This document shows, piece by piece, positions 50,326 to 60,700 of a DNA stretch of 64,000 nt (within the stretch, counting starts at the first letter, position 1; every line of letters begins with the position of its first letter). The notes beneath the pieces were generated by a model, which was not told where the DNA came from, ran no database searches, and worked only from the letters and a program-made list of their open reading frames with translations. Position numbers and translations under genes: made by a program. The DNA comes from CAZAPG01 sp964486935 (GTDB lineage: Bacteria > Chloroflexota > Anaerolineae > 4572-78 > J111): contig CAZAPG010000032.1 of NCBI GenBank assembly GCA_964486935.1, positions 1-64,000 of the forward strand. Direction: 5' to 3'.

Positions 50326-51063
50326 ATGAGGATAAAAAATCATAACCTTCAATATCTGCTAACAGCGGTGGCGCTGTTTGGTTTGGCTTTTACATCTGCC
50401 TGTACCCTGGCTTCTCCCTTTGACCGGCTGGTGACATACGTTAATGAACCGGAGGAGATAGCCGCCGTTTCCAAAACGCCGCGCGCCACCTTTACGGCTA
50501 CCGCGCCGGCCACGCCAACATTTACCAGCACCCCCACCCCCACCGGTACCCCCCCCCCCCCCCCTAACGCCCCCCCCCCCCCCCCCCCCCCCCACCCCCC
50601 CCCCCCCCCCCCCCATACGCCCACGCCGGCTCCCTCCAATACCCCCGCGCCGCCGCCTCCGCCCACCGACACGCCGGCCCCCACCGATACCCCCGCTCCC
50701 AAATGGCAATACCAACTGGCCGAACTATACAGCCAGCCTACACAGGCCAATATTCTTTCTATAATCGTGGCTATTCAAACCCATGAAGGCGATTTTATCC
50801 CCGGCCTGCGAGTGGTGGGGGTAGACCCCAACGGCGTTGTTACCAAAACAGAGGTGTCGGCAGATAGCGTTATCGGCTACACCCCGCCCGGCGAGGTGGT
50901 TAAAAGCGGCAACATTAAGTTTGAACCCGTCAGTAACTACGTAACCGGGGCCTGGTTTTTTCATCTGGAAATGCCCGATGGCACCCAGGTTTCAGATAAG
51001 TTTCCGGTTACAATGGATACCGAAAACAAACTCTGGTATTTTTTGCGCTTTCAACCCAATTAA
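50326..51063 (+). CDS. Unknown lipoprotein with a poly-C (polyproline) stalk
   Basis: This 245-residue protein has a signal with lipobox TSAC (Cys26), a Thr/Pro stalk (about 60-125) and a C-terminal beta-rich domain of about 115 residues ('IIVAIQTHEGDFIPGLRVVGVDP' in parts, 'GAWFFHLEMPDGTQVSDKFPVTM') that I do not recognise. The stalk is encoded by three C-runs of 16, 24 and 20 bases (50549-50564, 50570-50593, 50595-50614) in place of the usual ACN/CCN mixture. The frame stays open, but the number of prolines is uncertain because long C-runs are often misread or slip. No ribosome-binding site is evident. Confidence 0.7.
   Translation: MRIKNHNLQYLLTAVALFGLAFTSACTLASPFDRLVTYVNEPEEIAAVSKTPRATFTATAPATPTFTSTPTPTGTPPPPPNAPPPPPPPHPPPPPPHTPTPAPSNTPAPPPPPTDTPAPTDTPAPKWQYQLAELYSQPTQANILSIIVAIQTHEGDFIPGLRVVGVDPNGVVTKTEVSADSVIGYTPPGEVVKSGNIKFEPVSNYVTGAWFFHLEMPDGTQVSDKFPVTMDTENKLWYFLRFQPN
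50549..50614. repeat. Poly-C homopolymer tracts within a coding region
   Basis: Three runs of C (16, 24 and 20 bases) are separated only by TAACG and A. They give a polyproline stretch. It may be a slippage hot spot or an assembly error. Confidence 0.9.
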
Positions 51064-51132
51064 AAGGGCAGAGTTATTAATTTGAGGTTCATTCTCTAAA
51101 AATATAAAGTTGGGATGGTTATCCTATACGTT

Positions 51133-51160
51133 TTGAACTTGAGGTATGCTATCATAAACT
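51133..51160 (+). promoter_or_regulatory. Possible promoter of the receiver-kinase gene
   Basis: A -35 TTGAAC (51133-51138), a 16-base spacer and a -10 TAAACT (51155-51160) lie about 75 bases before the ATG at 51238. Confidence 0.35.
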
Positions 51161-51237
51161 GCATACGGTAGTAAAATAATAATGCTGACTCATTTAGCCG
51201 CGTCATCCATTTAATGATTGATTATGAGTAACGGCGC

Positions 51238-52476
51238 ATGAACACGTCTCAAACAATCCTCAGTGTCGAAGACACCCCCGAAAACCGAAATCTGGTTCGG
51301 CGCATTTTAGAAAGCGAAGGCTACCGGGTAGTTGATGCCGTTAATGCCCTGGAAGGCATTGAAAAGGCGCGTCAAATTCGCCCCGATTTGATTTTGATGG
51401 ACATCAACCTGCCCGATTTGGACGGCTTTACCGCTGTAACCCGCATCCGCAGTTACCCCGATTTAAAGCACGTCCCAATTCTGGCCATTACCGCCCGCAG
51501 CGTTGAAGATGACCTGGACCGCGCCCTGGCCATTGGCTGCGATGGCTACCTCAGCAAGCCCATTGATTTTGAAGAGTTGCTGGCCGAAGTGGCCCGCCAC
51601 ATTGCCACCGGCCACCGCGAAGAGCAGGCCGCCACCAAACGCGAGTATTACCTGCAAGAGCAAAGCGTCAGCCTGATTGAAGAGCTGGAGAAAAAGTTTG
51701 ACGAGTTAAAAACAGCTTACGACCGGCTGAAACATTTGGAAGAAGCAAAAAAAAGCTTCATTTCGGTGGCCTCGCATGAACTGCGCACGCCCCTGACCGT
51801 CATCCACAGCTATACCCAAATGCTCCAGATACTGCCAACCGTCACCGGCGATGGTAACGCCAAAGAGTTGCTGGCCGGCGTGGCCAAAGGCGTGGCCCGT
51901 CTGCAAGAAATTATGAATGATATGGTCAGCGTTATCCGGGTAGAGCTGGCCGATGAGAGCATGCACTTTGCCCCGGTATCGGTTAGAGGCGTCATCAATG
52001 GCGTTGTTATTGAGCAAAAAAATAATCTGGGCGAGCGTCAACTGAAGCTTGAAACTAACGTTGCCGCCGACCTGCCCATGATATCCGGCGATGCCAAGCA
52101 GCTTCACTCAGCCCTGGCCCGCATTGTTGGTAACGCTATCAAATACACGCCCGATGGCGGCTGCATTACTATTAAAGCCTCGCTGCTGCAAGAAGATAAC
52201 AACCAATCTTTTGTAAAAATTGTGGTAACGGATACCGGCGTGGGCATTGACGAGGAAAAACAAAAACTGATTTTTGAAAAATTTGGCACCGCCGAGGATG
52301 TCGCCCTGCACAGCACCAGCAAAACCAACTTTATGGGCGGCGGCGCCGGCCTGGGGTTGACCATTGCCAAAGGTATTATCTCGGCGCACAATGGCCGCAT
52401 TTGGGTAGAAAGCGACGGCTTTGATAAAGAAAAACTGCCCGGCAGCAAGTTTTATATTTTGCTGCCCACTCAGTAA
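51238..52476 (+). CDS. Hybrid protein: receiver domain followed by histidine kinase
   Basis: The 412-residue soluble protein begins with a full receiver domain (1-120, Asp55 in 'LILMDINLPDLDGF', Lys in 'YLSKPIDF'). A coiled coil (about 135-170) follows, then a dimerisation domain with His180 in 'SVASHELRTPLTV' and an ATPase domain with 'IVGNAIKYTP', 'DTGVGID' and 'GAGLGLTIAKG'. Receiver-first kinases often take phosphate from another kinase and pass the state on. The two orphan kinases elsewhere in the window are possible donors, but this is inference. A terminator follows. Confidence 0.93.
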   Translation: MNTSQTILSVEDTPENRNLVRRILESEGYRVVDAVNALEGIEKARQIRPDLILMDINLPDLDGFTAVTRIRSYPDLKHVPILAITARSVEDDLDRALAIGCDGYLSKPIDFEELLAEVARHIATGHREEQAATKREYYLQEQSVSLIEELEKKFDELKTAYDRLKHLEEAKKSFISVASHELRTPLTVIHSYTQMLQILPTVTGDGNAKELLAGVAKGVARLQEIMNDMVSVIRVELADESMHFAPVSVRGVINGVVIEQKNNLGERQLKLETNVAADLPMISGDAKQLHSALARIVGNAIKYTPDGGCITIKASLLQEDNNQSFVKIVVTDTGVGIDEEKQKLIFEKFGTAEDVALHSTSKTNFMGGGAGLGLTIAKGIISAHNGRIWVESDGFDKEKLPGSKFYILLPTQ

Positions 52477-52500
52477 AAATTGCCGGATAGCCGCCCCCCC

Positions 52501-52527
52501 AAAAACCCCGCATCGTTCGGGGTTTTT
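52501..52527 (+). terminator. Rho-independent terminator after the receiver-kinase gene
   Basis: AAAAACCCCG (52501-52510) and CGGGGTTTTT (52518-52527) form a perfect 10-bp stem with a 7-base loop and a T-run. Confidence 0.9.
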
Positions 52528-52618
52528 GTTTTGGGCCGGCATTTAACCAGAGCCAATTTTTTAAGAACTTCACATTCGCGCTATAATACAACCTCTGCCG
52601 CAGGTTAAGGAAAAGCGC

Positions 52619-53482
52619 ATGGTTTTATCTCCAGATTCCATCAATGTTTGGTCTGACCGCCCCAAAATGGCAGTGCTTTTTGTGGCGGCTATGTTTTTGC
52701 TGGCCGGCTGCGCGCAAGGGCGGGCCACGGCCTTGCCGGGAGCCACCAGCCGCGAAGCCACGGTGGTTTTGCCCACCCAGGCGCCTACTTCTCAGCCGAC
52801 ACCCCCCAACACCCGCGTTTTGCCAATTGAGGTATTGACCCCGCCGCCGTCGCCCACCATCACCCCCATTCCCGATGAGGTGATGGGGCTGGTGGTCAAC
52901 GTGATTGACGGCGACACCATTGCCGTGGTGCTCGACGGCGACCCTGGCCGCCAGGCCTATCAGGTGCGCTACATTGGCATTGATGCCCCAAATAACCTGT
53001 CGAGCGACCCCTGGGGCGTGGCCGCTTATGAAACCAACAAAAAACTCGTCAACCTGAAAATTGTGCGGCTTGAACGCGACCAGTCCGACTTTGACGCCGA
53101 AGGCTATTTGCTCCGTCACGTTTACTTTGACAACCAGCTAGTCAGCCTGGCGCTGGTTGAGCAAGGTCTGGCCAGAGCCGCCATTGAAGAACCCGATACC
53201 GCTTTTGAATCCGAAATAGTGGCCGCCGAAGCCCAGGCCAGAGAAGCGCGGCGTGGTTTGTGGGGGCCGCAACCGCCCACGCCCACCGTCTCTCGCCGCC
53301 CGGTAGAAACCTCCGTAACCGAAGAGCCGGCGGCCACCGTTCAGGCCACGGCTACCGGTCAAACCGAAGCCACCGCAGAGCCAACCGAAGAGACCCCCAC
53401 TCCGCCCGAAGCAACCGCCACCGATACCCCCACGGCCGAACCCACCCAGGAACCAACCGAAGAACCCCCTGCCGATAATTAA
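52619..53482 (+). CDS. Thermonuclease-like (SNase fold) lipoprotein with altered active site
   Basis: This 287-residue protein has a lipobox LAGC (Cys31), a Pro/Thr stalk, a staphylococcal-nuclease-like domain (about 88-225) and a Thr/Glu/Pro tail (about 230-287). The fold is marked by 'VVNVIDGDTIAVVL' and 'VRYIGIDAPN', then 'YETNKKLVNLKIVRL'. Compared with staphylococcal nuclease the Ca-binding Asp and Arg35 equivalents are kept (Asp122, Arg117). The catalytic Glu43 position is Asn125 ('DAPN' not 'DTPE') and the Arg87 position appears to be Tyr163 ('EGYLL' not 'YGRLL'). It may therefore bind without cutting nucleic acid. AAGGAAA lies nine bases before the ATG; a TATAAT at 52582-52587 is the likely -10. 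Confidence 0.85.
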   Translation: MVLSPDSINVWSDRPKMAVLFVAAMFLLAGCAQGRATALPGATSREATVVLPTQAPTSQPTPPNTRVLPIEVLTPPPSPTITPIPDEVMGLVVNVIDGDTIAVVLDGDPGRQAYQVRYIGIDAPNNLSSDPWGVAAYETNKKLVNLKIVRLERDQSDFDAEGYLLRHVYFDNQLVSLALVEQGLARAAIEEPDTAFESEIVAAEAQAREARRGLWGPQPPTPTVSRRPVETSVTEEPAATVQATATGQTEATAEPTEETPTPPEATATDTPTAEPTQEPTEEPPADN

Positions 53483-53502
53483 CCCGCAAAGTAACTACTC
53501 AG

Positions 53503-53575
53503 GTACACGGAGAAGCGCGGAGCGGGCACGGAGATTCACAGAGAAAAACAAGGGAAAAATGATGAAACTCCGTGT
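53503..53575. repeat. Dispersed CACAGAGA-type intergenic repeat, copy 3
   Basis: Variants of ACACGGAGA, GCGCGGAG, GCACGGAG and CACAGAGAAA follow each other at 10-12 base intervals, with an inverted ACTCCGTGT at the right end. The style matches the copies at 14389 and 24087. Confidence 0.55.
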
Positions 53576-53606
53576 CCCATAGCTTGTCCTGAGCAGTTAC
53601 CCCCCA

Positions 53607-53650
53607 AAATAAAAAACGCGAGACGCCGCAATTTAGCCCTGCATCTCACG
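53607..53650 (-). terminator. Rho-independent terminator of the receiver/coiled-coil gene
   Basis: On the minus strand, CGTGAGATGC (53650-53641) pairs with GCGTCTCGCG (53626-53617) over ten positions including two G-U pairs, followed by a T-rich run (53616-53607). Confidence 0.75.
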
Positions 53651-53674
53651 TTTGTGGCGCGTCAAATCGGCAAG

Positions 53675-54478
53675 TTACTGCTGTTGAGGCGTCAGCGTAG
53701 TCAGCCGGTTCATCTGGTGCTCCATATCCTGCGACATCAGGCGAATAGCTTCCGATAGATTGCGCAGCTCGTCGGCCAGGCGTCTGGCCTCTTTTTTGTA
53801 CTTGTTCAACTGCGTTTGTTGAACAATCATCGCTTCTTTCAGCGCGTCGGCCCGGCCTTCGGCCTTGTTGACGGCCTCTTTGGCCTGAACCAGCATCTGG
53901 TTGAGCCGGGCGTTATCCTTTTCCCACATCGAGGCTTGCTCCAGCGCCCTGGCCATTTGCGACTTGTTGATATACTGTGTCACTTTATGCCTGAGCTGGC
54001 CCAATTGATTTTCCCGCTCGGCCAGCAGGGTTTTGGTTTTTTTAAGTTCGGCCTCAAGCGCCGCCACTCTGGCCTGAGCATCGCCGCTTGCCCCGCCTGC
54101 CTGGGGCGCGCCGTTGTTTGGGTTAAGCGCCCGGTCCAGCGCGGCTTGCATCTCTTCCATAGTAAAAGGCTTAATTAAATAATCGCGCGCGCCCAAACGC
54201 AGCGCCTTTACGGCGGTGGCCTCGGTGCCGTGAAAAGTCATTACAATCGCCGGAATGCGAAGGCCCTGCTCATTGAGTTGTTCCAGCACCTCCAGGCCAT
54301 TCATTCGGGGCAGCTTCAGGTCGGTAATAATCAAATCCGGCGATTCGGTGGTGGCCTTCTCCAACCCCGATTGGCCATCTCTGGCGGTGATAACATCATA
54401 ACCCATCGGCCTGAGAATATTATTGGCAATAAACACAATGTTCTCCCGGCGGTCTTCAATAATCAACACTTTGGGCAT
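53675..54478 (-). CDS. Response regulator with C-terminal coiled coil, no DNA-binding domain
   Basis: This 267-residue protein has an intact receiver domain (1-120): acidic pocket 'IIEDRREN', phospho-site Asp53 in 'LIITDLKLPRMNG', Thr in 'IVMTFHG' and Lys in 'YLIKPFTM'. A Gly/Ala-rich linker ('NGAPQAGGASGDAQ') follows, and then a long coiled coil (about 145-260) with heptads ending in Gln/Thr. It therefore acts through protein contacts, perhaps with the kinases nearby or with the large TPR protein divergent to it. AGGAGG lies nine bases before the ATG; longer in-frame starts were rejected for that reason. Confidence 0.9.
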   Translation of the reverse strand: MPKVLIIEDRRENIVFIANNILRPMGYDVITARDGQSGLEKATTESPDLIITDLKLPRMNGLEVLEQLNEQGLRIPAIVMTFHGTEATAVKALRLGARDYLIKPFTMEEMQAALDRALNPNNGAPQAGGASGDAQARVAALEAELKKTKTLLAERENQLGQLRHKVTQYINKSQMARALEQASMWEKDNARLNQMLVQAKEAVNKAEGRADALKEAMIVQQTQLNKYKKEARRLADELRNLSEAIRLMSQDMEHQMNRLTTLTPQQQ

Positions 54479-54597
54479 GATTGCGGCCTCCTTGGTAAAT
54501 GCGACTGCCGGCGGCTTGCCGCCGAGGACCAAAACATCTCTATTGCGGCGGCGGGCTGGTAACGGCCTGTCTGCATCTGAAAATTCCCCGATAATTC

Positions 54598-54606
54598 ATT
54601 ATAGCA
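54598..54606 (-). promoter_or_regulatory. Extended -10 promoter of the receiver/coiled-coil gene
   Basis: On the minus strand TGC precedes a perfect TATAAT (54603-54598), about 120 bases upstream of the ATG. The -35 region is not recognisable. Confidence 0.45.
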
Positions 54607-54706
54607 TAATTTTTAATCAAACCGGTTATTACTTTTGAATTTTTGCAGCTAAAATAACCAGATTGGACATCTCCATTTCTTGTAGTCAAGTATTGACATA
54701 AAAACT

Positions 54707-54735
54707 TTACGAATCGGCCTCACCTGTGCTATATT
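54707..54735 (+). promoter_or_regulatory. Promoter of the STAND-TPR gene
   Basis: A -35 TTACGA (54707-54712), a 17-base spacer and a -10 TATATT (54730-54735) give a start about 25 bases before the ATG. AGCGGAAGGA is the ribosome-binding region. A better TTGACA at 54693-54698 is too far from this -10. Confidence 0.45.
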
Positions 54736-54765
54736 TAATGTATTAGCTTCAGCGGAAGGACAGCC

Positions 54766-57700
54766 ATGCAAACACCCTCTCAGGCGCAGCAGCGCACCGA
54801 GTTTATTGGCCGGGTACAGGAACAGCGCCAGTTTTTAATGGTGCTGGGCGGACTGCTAGTTCATCACCAAACCTGGTACCAGTTTGCTCAAGCGCGCGGC
54901 CCCAACTTTAACCCCGAACAAGCCCCCGGCGACGATTCCTACGCCAACATCTTTTTGCCGCACGGCATCGGCGGCATCGGCAAAAGCTGGCTCACCCGCC
55001 GCTGTTTAGATTTGGCCGCCGGCATCCCCAACGAACCGCCCATCCTCACCCTGTACGATGACGTTTCGCTGGGCGCGCCCGTGCTGGAGCCGCTTCACCT
55101 GCTCGACCGGCTGGCCGAGCAACTCACCGCCGCCGGCTACGAGTCCTACCTGCCGGCCTACCATCAGGCCAAAGCCGACCTGCCCCCCCTGGTTGAGCGC
55201 GTCACCCGCTACCAGTTTGAAAACCGCGAAGCCTGGGAGCGCATGCTCAAAATTGCCGCCGATTTTGTAGCCCGCCACCGCCACGAGCCGGAGGCCGGCT
55301 ATCGCTCCTTTGCCGAAATCTCGCTGGCCTACACCCATGCCAGCGGCGCAGAAGCCGCCGGCAAAGACGCCCCCACCCTGGCCCACGCCTACGACCAGCT
55401 GCTGGAAAAAATGCAGCAAGAAGGTCGGCTCGCCGTCGCCGAAGCCGCCCTCTTCCGCAACCCGCCGGCCACTCAGGCCGCCCATTTAATTAGAGCCATC
55501 AAGCGCATTGCCGCCGAGCGCCCCCTGGTTATTGGTCTGGACAACCTGGAAATCATTGTGCCGCTGGAGCCGCTTATCCGCGATTGTCTGGTGCTGCCCA
55601 CCAACCACGCCCCCCTCATTTGGATTCTAAGCGGTCGCTACAACCTGGCCGACGAGCGCGTGGTTGAAATTAGCGGCGAGCAGCACGTTTTCAAAGGCTA
55701 CCGCGACCTGCTGGGCGAAAACCCGCCCGTTGTTTGGGATATGAGCATTTTTGGCGACGCCGACCTGCGCGACTATTTGCAGGCCGAAGCCGAGCGCCGC
55801 CGCGCCCCGCTCATTATCGACGACCAGATTATCGAAGCCGTAAAAGCCACCAGCAGCGGCGTGCCCCTGGTGGTAGAAATGGTGGCCGATGCCCTCTTTA
55901 CCATGGAGCGCAGCGAATTTCTGCGCGATTTTGCCCTGCACGACCGCGGCCTGCTGCCCGGCGACCGGCTGGACAAAATTACCGCCCGCTTTTTGCGCTA
56001 CTGCCTCACCCAGCCCGAAGACCTGGAGCGGGTGCAGGCCCTGGCCCTGCTGCGCAAAGATGCCGACGAGCCGGCCATGGCCGCCCTGTGGAACCTGCCC
56101 GCCGGCCGCTCCGTAACCGACGTGCTCCACGGCCTGCGCGCCCGCTACGCCTTTGTGCGCCCCGAAGGGCTGCACGACGCCGTTTACGAATTTGTCCGCC
56201 GCCAGCTCCGCACCTCGGCCCAGGATAGCGCCGCCCGCGAGCGATTGAGCCGCCGCGCCGTTGACCACTACCGCGCCGGGTGGCAGGCGCTGCACCACAG
56301 TTTTGACGACCCCACCCTGCGCGTCCGCGACCGCGCCTGGCAGCGCGTCACCCGCCATCTGCTCAATGCCCTGCTCTGGTTTAGCCCCGACGAGGCCGTT
56401 GACTTTTTGCTGCCCCGCTTCATCGAAGGGCTGGGCTTTGACCGGGCCTTTTCCAATGGTTTGCTGCTTCAGGCCGAAGAGTTTCTATCGGGCAGCGTTT
56501 CCACCTTTAGCCGGGCCTACGCCAACCTGCTGCACCGTATGCGTATGGGCCTGCAAGATATCGACTGGACCTTTGACGAACCCGGCGAGGCCGTGGGCGC
56601 CATGGTTGAAATTTTGCTCGACGCGCCGGGCCTGGACTCGCTGCACCTGAGCATTTTGCATCTGTGGCAGGGCAACTGGCTGGCCGAAAATGGCCGCTAC
56701 GCCGAAGCGCTGGCCGCCTATCTGCAAGCCGATACCCACCGCCCCGCCGACGCCGTGGGCTTGGGCCGGCAGTTGGGCAAAGCCTTTTACGAGTTGAGCA
56801 GTCGCTTTTTGTGGCCGGAGTCTGCCGCCGAAACCGTGGTCTCCGAGCCGGGCTTGCAGGCCGCCGGGCGCGCCGTCCAACTTGACCCCGACAACGGCGC
56901 GGCCTGGTTCAATCTGGGGGTCGCCCTGGATTACCTGGGCCGCGAGGCAGAAGCCACGCCGGCTTACGAAAAGGCCATCGCCATCGAGCCGCGCCCGGTT
57001 TACTACAACAATCTGGGCGATGTATACAGCGCCCTGGGCCGCGATGACGACGCGCTGGCCGCCTACCGCCAGGCCCTTGAACTGGACCCGGCCTATGCCT
57101 GGCCCTACCACAGCCTGGGCCAGCTTCACGCCGGGCGCGGCGATTACGAGTCGGCCCTGGATTATTACCAGCAGGCCATCGACCAACACCAGCGCGATAA
57201 AGACCGGGCCATCTCCTGGGATAGTTTTGGCGACGCCCACGCCACGCTGGGCAATTTTGAAGAGGCCATTTCCGCCTATCGCTGGGCCGGTATTTTGCAC
57301 CCTCAATTCGCCTCGCCCTGGTTTGGGTTGGGCAACGTTTACAGCCGCCTGGAGCGCTACCCCGAAGCCATCGACGCCTACCGGCGGGCCATCACCTTAG
57401 ACCCCGATGCTGCCTGGGCGCGCCACAATTTGGGGCTGGCCTACCTTGGCCAGGGTGATGCTGCTGCCGCCGCGCCCTGTTTTCAACAGGCCATCGAGCG
57501 CCACCATACCGATGAGGAGCGCGCCCTCGCCTGGATTGGGCTGGGCGACGCCTACAGCAGCGCCGGCCGCCACAACGATGCCATCACCGCTTACCGGCAG
57601 GCGCTGGAGCTTGACCCCCAACAGGCCGAAGCCTGGCACAGCCTGGGCAACGTTTACCACGCTCGCGGCGATGAAACCGCCGCTATCGAGGCTTACCGGC

Positions 57701-60700
57701 AGGCCGTAACCCTGACGCCCGAATATGCCGCCGCCTGGAACAGCCTGGCCACGCTTTACGGTACGCTGGGCCGCTTTGATGAAGCCATCGAAGCCTATGG
57801 CCGGGTGATTGACCTGGAGCCGGATTTTGCCTGGCCTTACAACAACCTGGGCTTTATTTACGCCCGCCGGGGCGAGCATGACCAGGCCATCAAACTGTAC
57901 CGGCAGGCCATCGAGCGCCACCGGGATGACGACAGCCGGGCCGTATCGTGGAGCAACCTGGGCGACGCGCAGCTTGCGCTGGACAACCGCGATGAGGCTA
58001 TTTACGCCTACAACGAGGCCATTACCCTCAGCCCCAATTACGCCTGGCCCTACCACAACCTGGCGGTGGTGTATGAATTGCGGGGGCAGGAACGGCAGGC
58101 CATCGAACTGTACCGGCAGGCCATCGAGCGCCACAGCCGCGAGGCAGACCGGGCCAAATCGTGGCAGCGGCTGGCCGACGTGTACCAGCGCCAGGAGCGC
58201 CACGGCGAGGCTATTGACGCCTACCGCGAAGTTTTACTGCGCGACCGGGAAAATGCCATCGCCTGGAACAGTCTGGGCGACTCCTACCTGAATCTGGCCC
58301 GCTACCAGGAGGCCGGCGAAGCCTTTCGGCGGGCCATTGAGTTGCAGCCGGATTTTGGCCAGCCGTACCACAACCTGGGGTTAATTTACACCGACTACGG
58401 CAATCACGAGTCGGCTTTGGATTACTACCGGCAGGCCGTTGAGCGCCACACCGATAACCGGGCGCAGGCTATCTCGCTGAACAAGCTGGGTGATAGCCAC
58501 CTGGCGCTGGGCAACTCTGAGCAGGCTGTTCAGGCTTACCGCCGGGCTATGACTCTGGCCCCGGATTTTGCCTGGCCTTACCACAGCCTGGCCGCCATTT
58601 ACGAGTCGCGCAGCGATTACCAATCGGCCCTGACCCTGTACCAGCAGGCCATCGAGCGCCACCGGCAGGATAAAAGCCGGGCGCTCTCATGGAACGGGCT
58701 GGGCAACGTTTACCAGGCGCTGGGCCGCACCACCGAAGCCGTAAACGCCTATCGCCAGGCCGGGCAGCTTGACCCCATTTACGCCGCGCCGTGGCGCAGC
58801 CTGGGCGATGTCTACCGCCAGCAGAACAAGCTCACCGAAGCCGCCAACGCCTACCAGCGGGCCATTGATTTGGAGCCGACCCACCCCCGGCCTTACCATC
58901 ATCTGGGGCTGGTCTATCTGGCGCAGCGAGATTACGATTCGGCCAACCGGCGGCTGGAGCAGGCCATTGCCCGCTATGGCGATGAGCAGCCTCAGGCCAG
59001 AGCCGACGCCTGGTATCAGCGCGGCCAGGCTTACCGCGGTTTGGCGCGATACGAGTCGGCCCTGAATGCCTACCGCCAGGCCATCGACCTGAACCCCAAT
59101 TTTGCCGACCCGTGGGTGAGCGCCGGCGATGTTAACGCTACCCTGGAGCGGTACGATGAAGCCGTTGAGGCGTATCGCCGGGCGGTTGAGCTTGAGCCGG
59201 CTGCGGCCCAACCCTGGAACAGCCTGGGCGATGTTTACCGCGTTCAGGAGCAGTACAACCAGGCCGCGCAGGCGTATCGCCGGGCCATTGAGCTGGAGCC
59301 GGATTTTGCCTGGCCCTATCACAACCTGGGCCTGATTAACGAAATTCAGCAAAGGTATGAGTCGGCCATCAATTATTTTGAGCAGGCCATCAAGCGGCAG
59401 GCGCAGCCCAAAGCGCGGGCGCTCTCGTGGGATGGGTTGGGCAATATTTATCAGGCCCAGCAGCGTAACGAGCAGGCTGTTTCGGCCTATCAAAAGGCCA
59501 TAGAGCTTGACCCGGACCTGGCCTCGGCCTACCACGGTTTGGGGCAGGTGTATCACGCGCTGGAGCAGTACGAGCCGGCCATTTTGCGCTACCAGCAGGC
59601 CATTGAGCGTTACGAGGATGCGTTTGACCAGGCGACTGTGTGGAAAGATTTGGGCGACAGCCTGGCTCAGGTAGGCCGCTGGGATGAAGCGATTGACGCC
59701 TTGCAGCAAGCCATGGACCTGGACGACGAGTACGCCCGCCCCTGGCACAGTTTGGGCAATGTCTACCGGCTGATGGGCCGGTTAGAGGATGCAGGCCGGG
59801 CCTATGAGCGGGCCATCGAACTGGAGCCGGATTATGCCTGGGCTTACCACAACCTGGGTTTGGCGCAGCAGCAGCTTGGCCGCCTTGACCGCGCCGGGGA
59901 GTTGTACCGGCAGGCCGTTGAGCATCATGAAGACAACCCTGGCCGGGCTGTCTCCTGGAACAGCCTGGGCAATGTTCATAGCCTGCAACGGCAATACGCC
60001 GAGGCGGTAGAAGCCTATCGCCAGGCCATTTCGCTTGACCCTCGATACGCCCGCCCCTGGAATAACCTGGGCGATGTGTACCGCGCTCAGGGGGTAGAGC
60101 AGGGCGTGGCCCAAGCCTACCAGCGGGCCATTGAGCTGGAGCCGGATTTTGCCTGGCCCTATCACAATCTTGGCGCGCTCTCAAAAAATAAGGGGGCGTA
60201 CGCGCCGGCCCTTACTTACTACCAGCAGGCCCTGGAGCGACACCTTCAGCCGCAGGATAAATCGGCCTCGTGGAATGGCCTGGGCGATGTTTACCGCGCC
60301 CAACAACAGTATGATAAGGCCGTAGACGCCTACCAGAATGCCATCAAACTGAACCCGGCAGATGGCTGGCCGCACCATAACTTGGGCTACGTTTACAAAA
60401 TTCAAGAAAAATATCACCAGGCCATCACCTCGTACCAGCAGGCCATTGACCTGTTTGACGCTAACGAAAACAAAGCCATCAGTTGGAACAACCTTGGTAA
60501 TGTTTACAGCGCCCTGCGCCGCTACCAGGATGCAATTAACGCCTATCAGCAATCCATTGAGTTGAACCCCGATTATGCCCTGCCCTGGAACAGTCTGGGC
60601 GAGGTGTACCGCCGCCAACAGCGCCCCGACGAGGCCATCAGGGCCTTCAAACAGGCGCTCAAGCGCGATTCCGGCTACGTACTGGCCTGGACCAACCTGG

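Noticed and set aside
54693..54698. Consensus TTGACA as the -35 of the STAND-TPR promoter
   Set aside because: It is about 31 bases from the only good -10, and no -10-like sequence lies 16-18 bases downstream of it.
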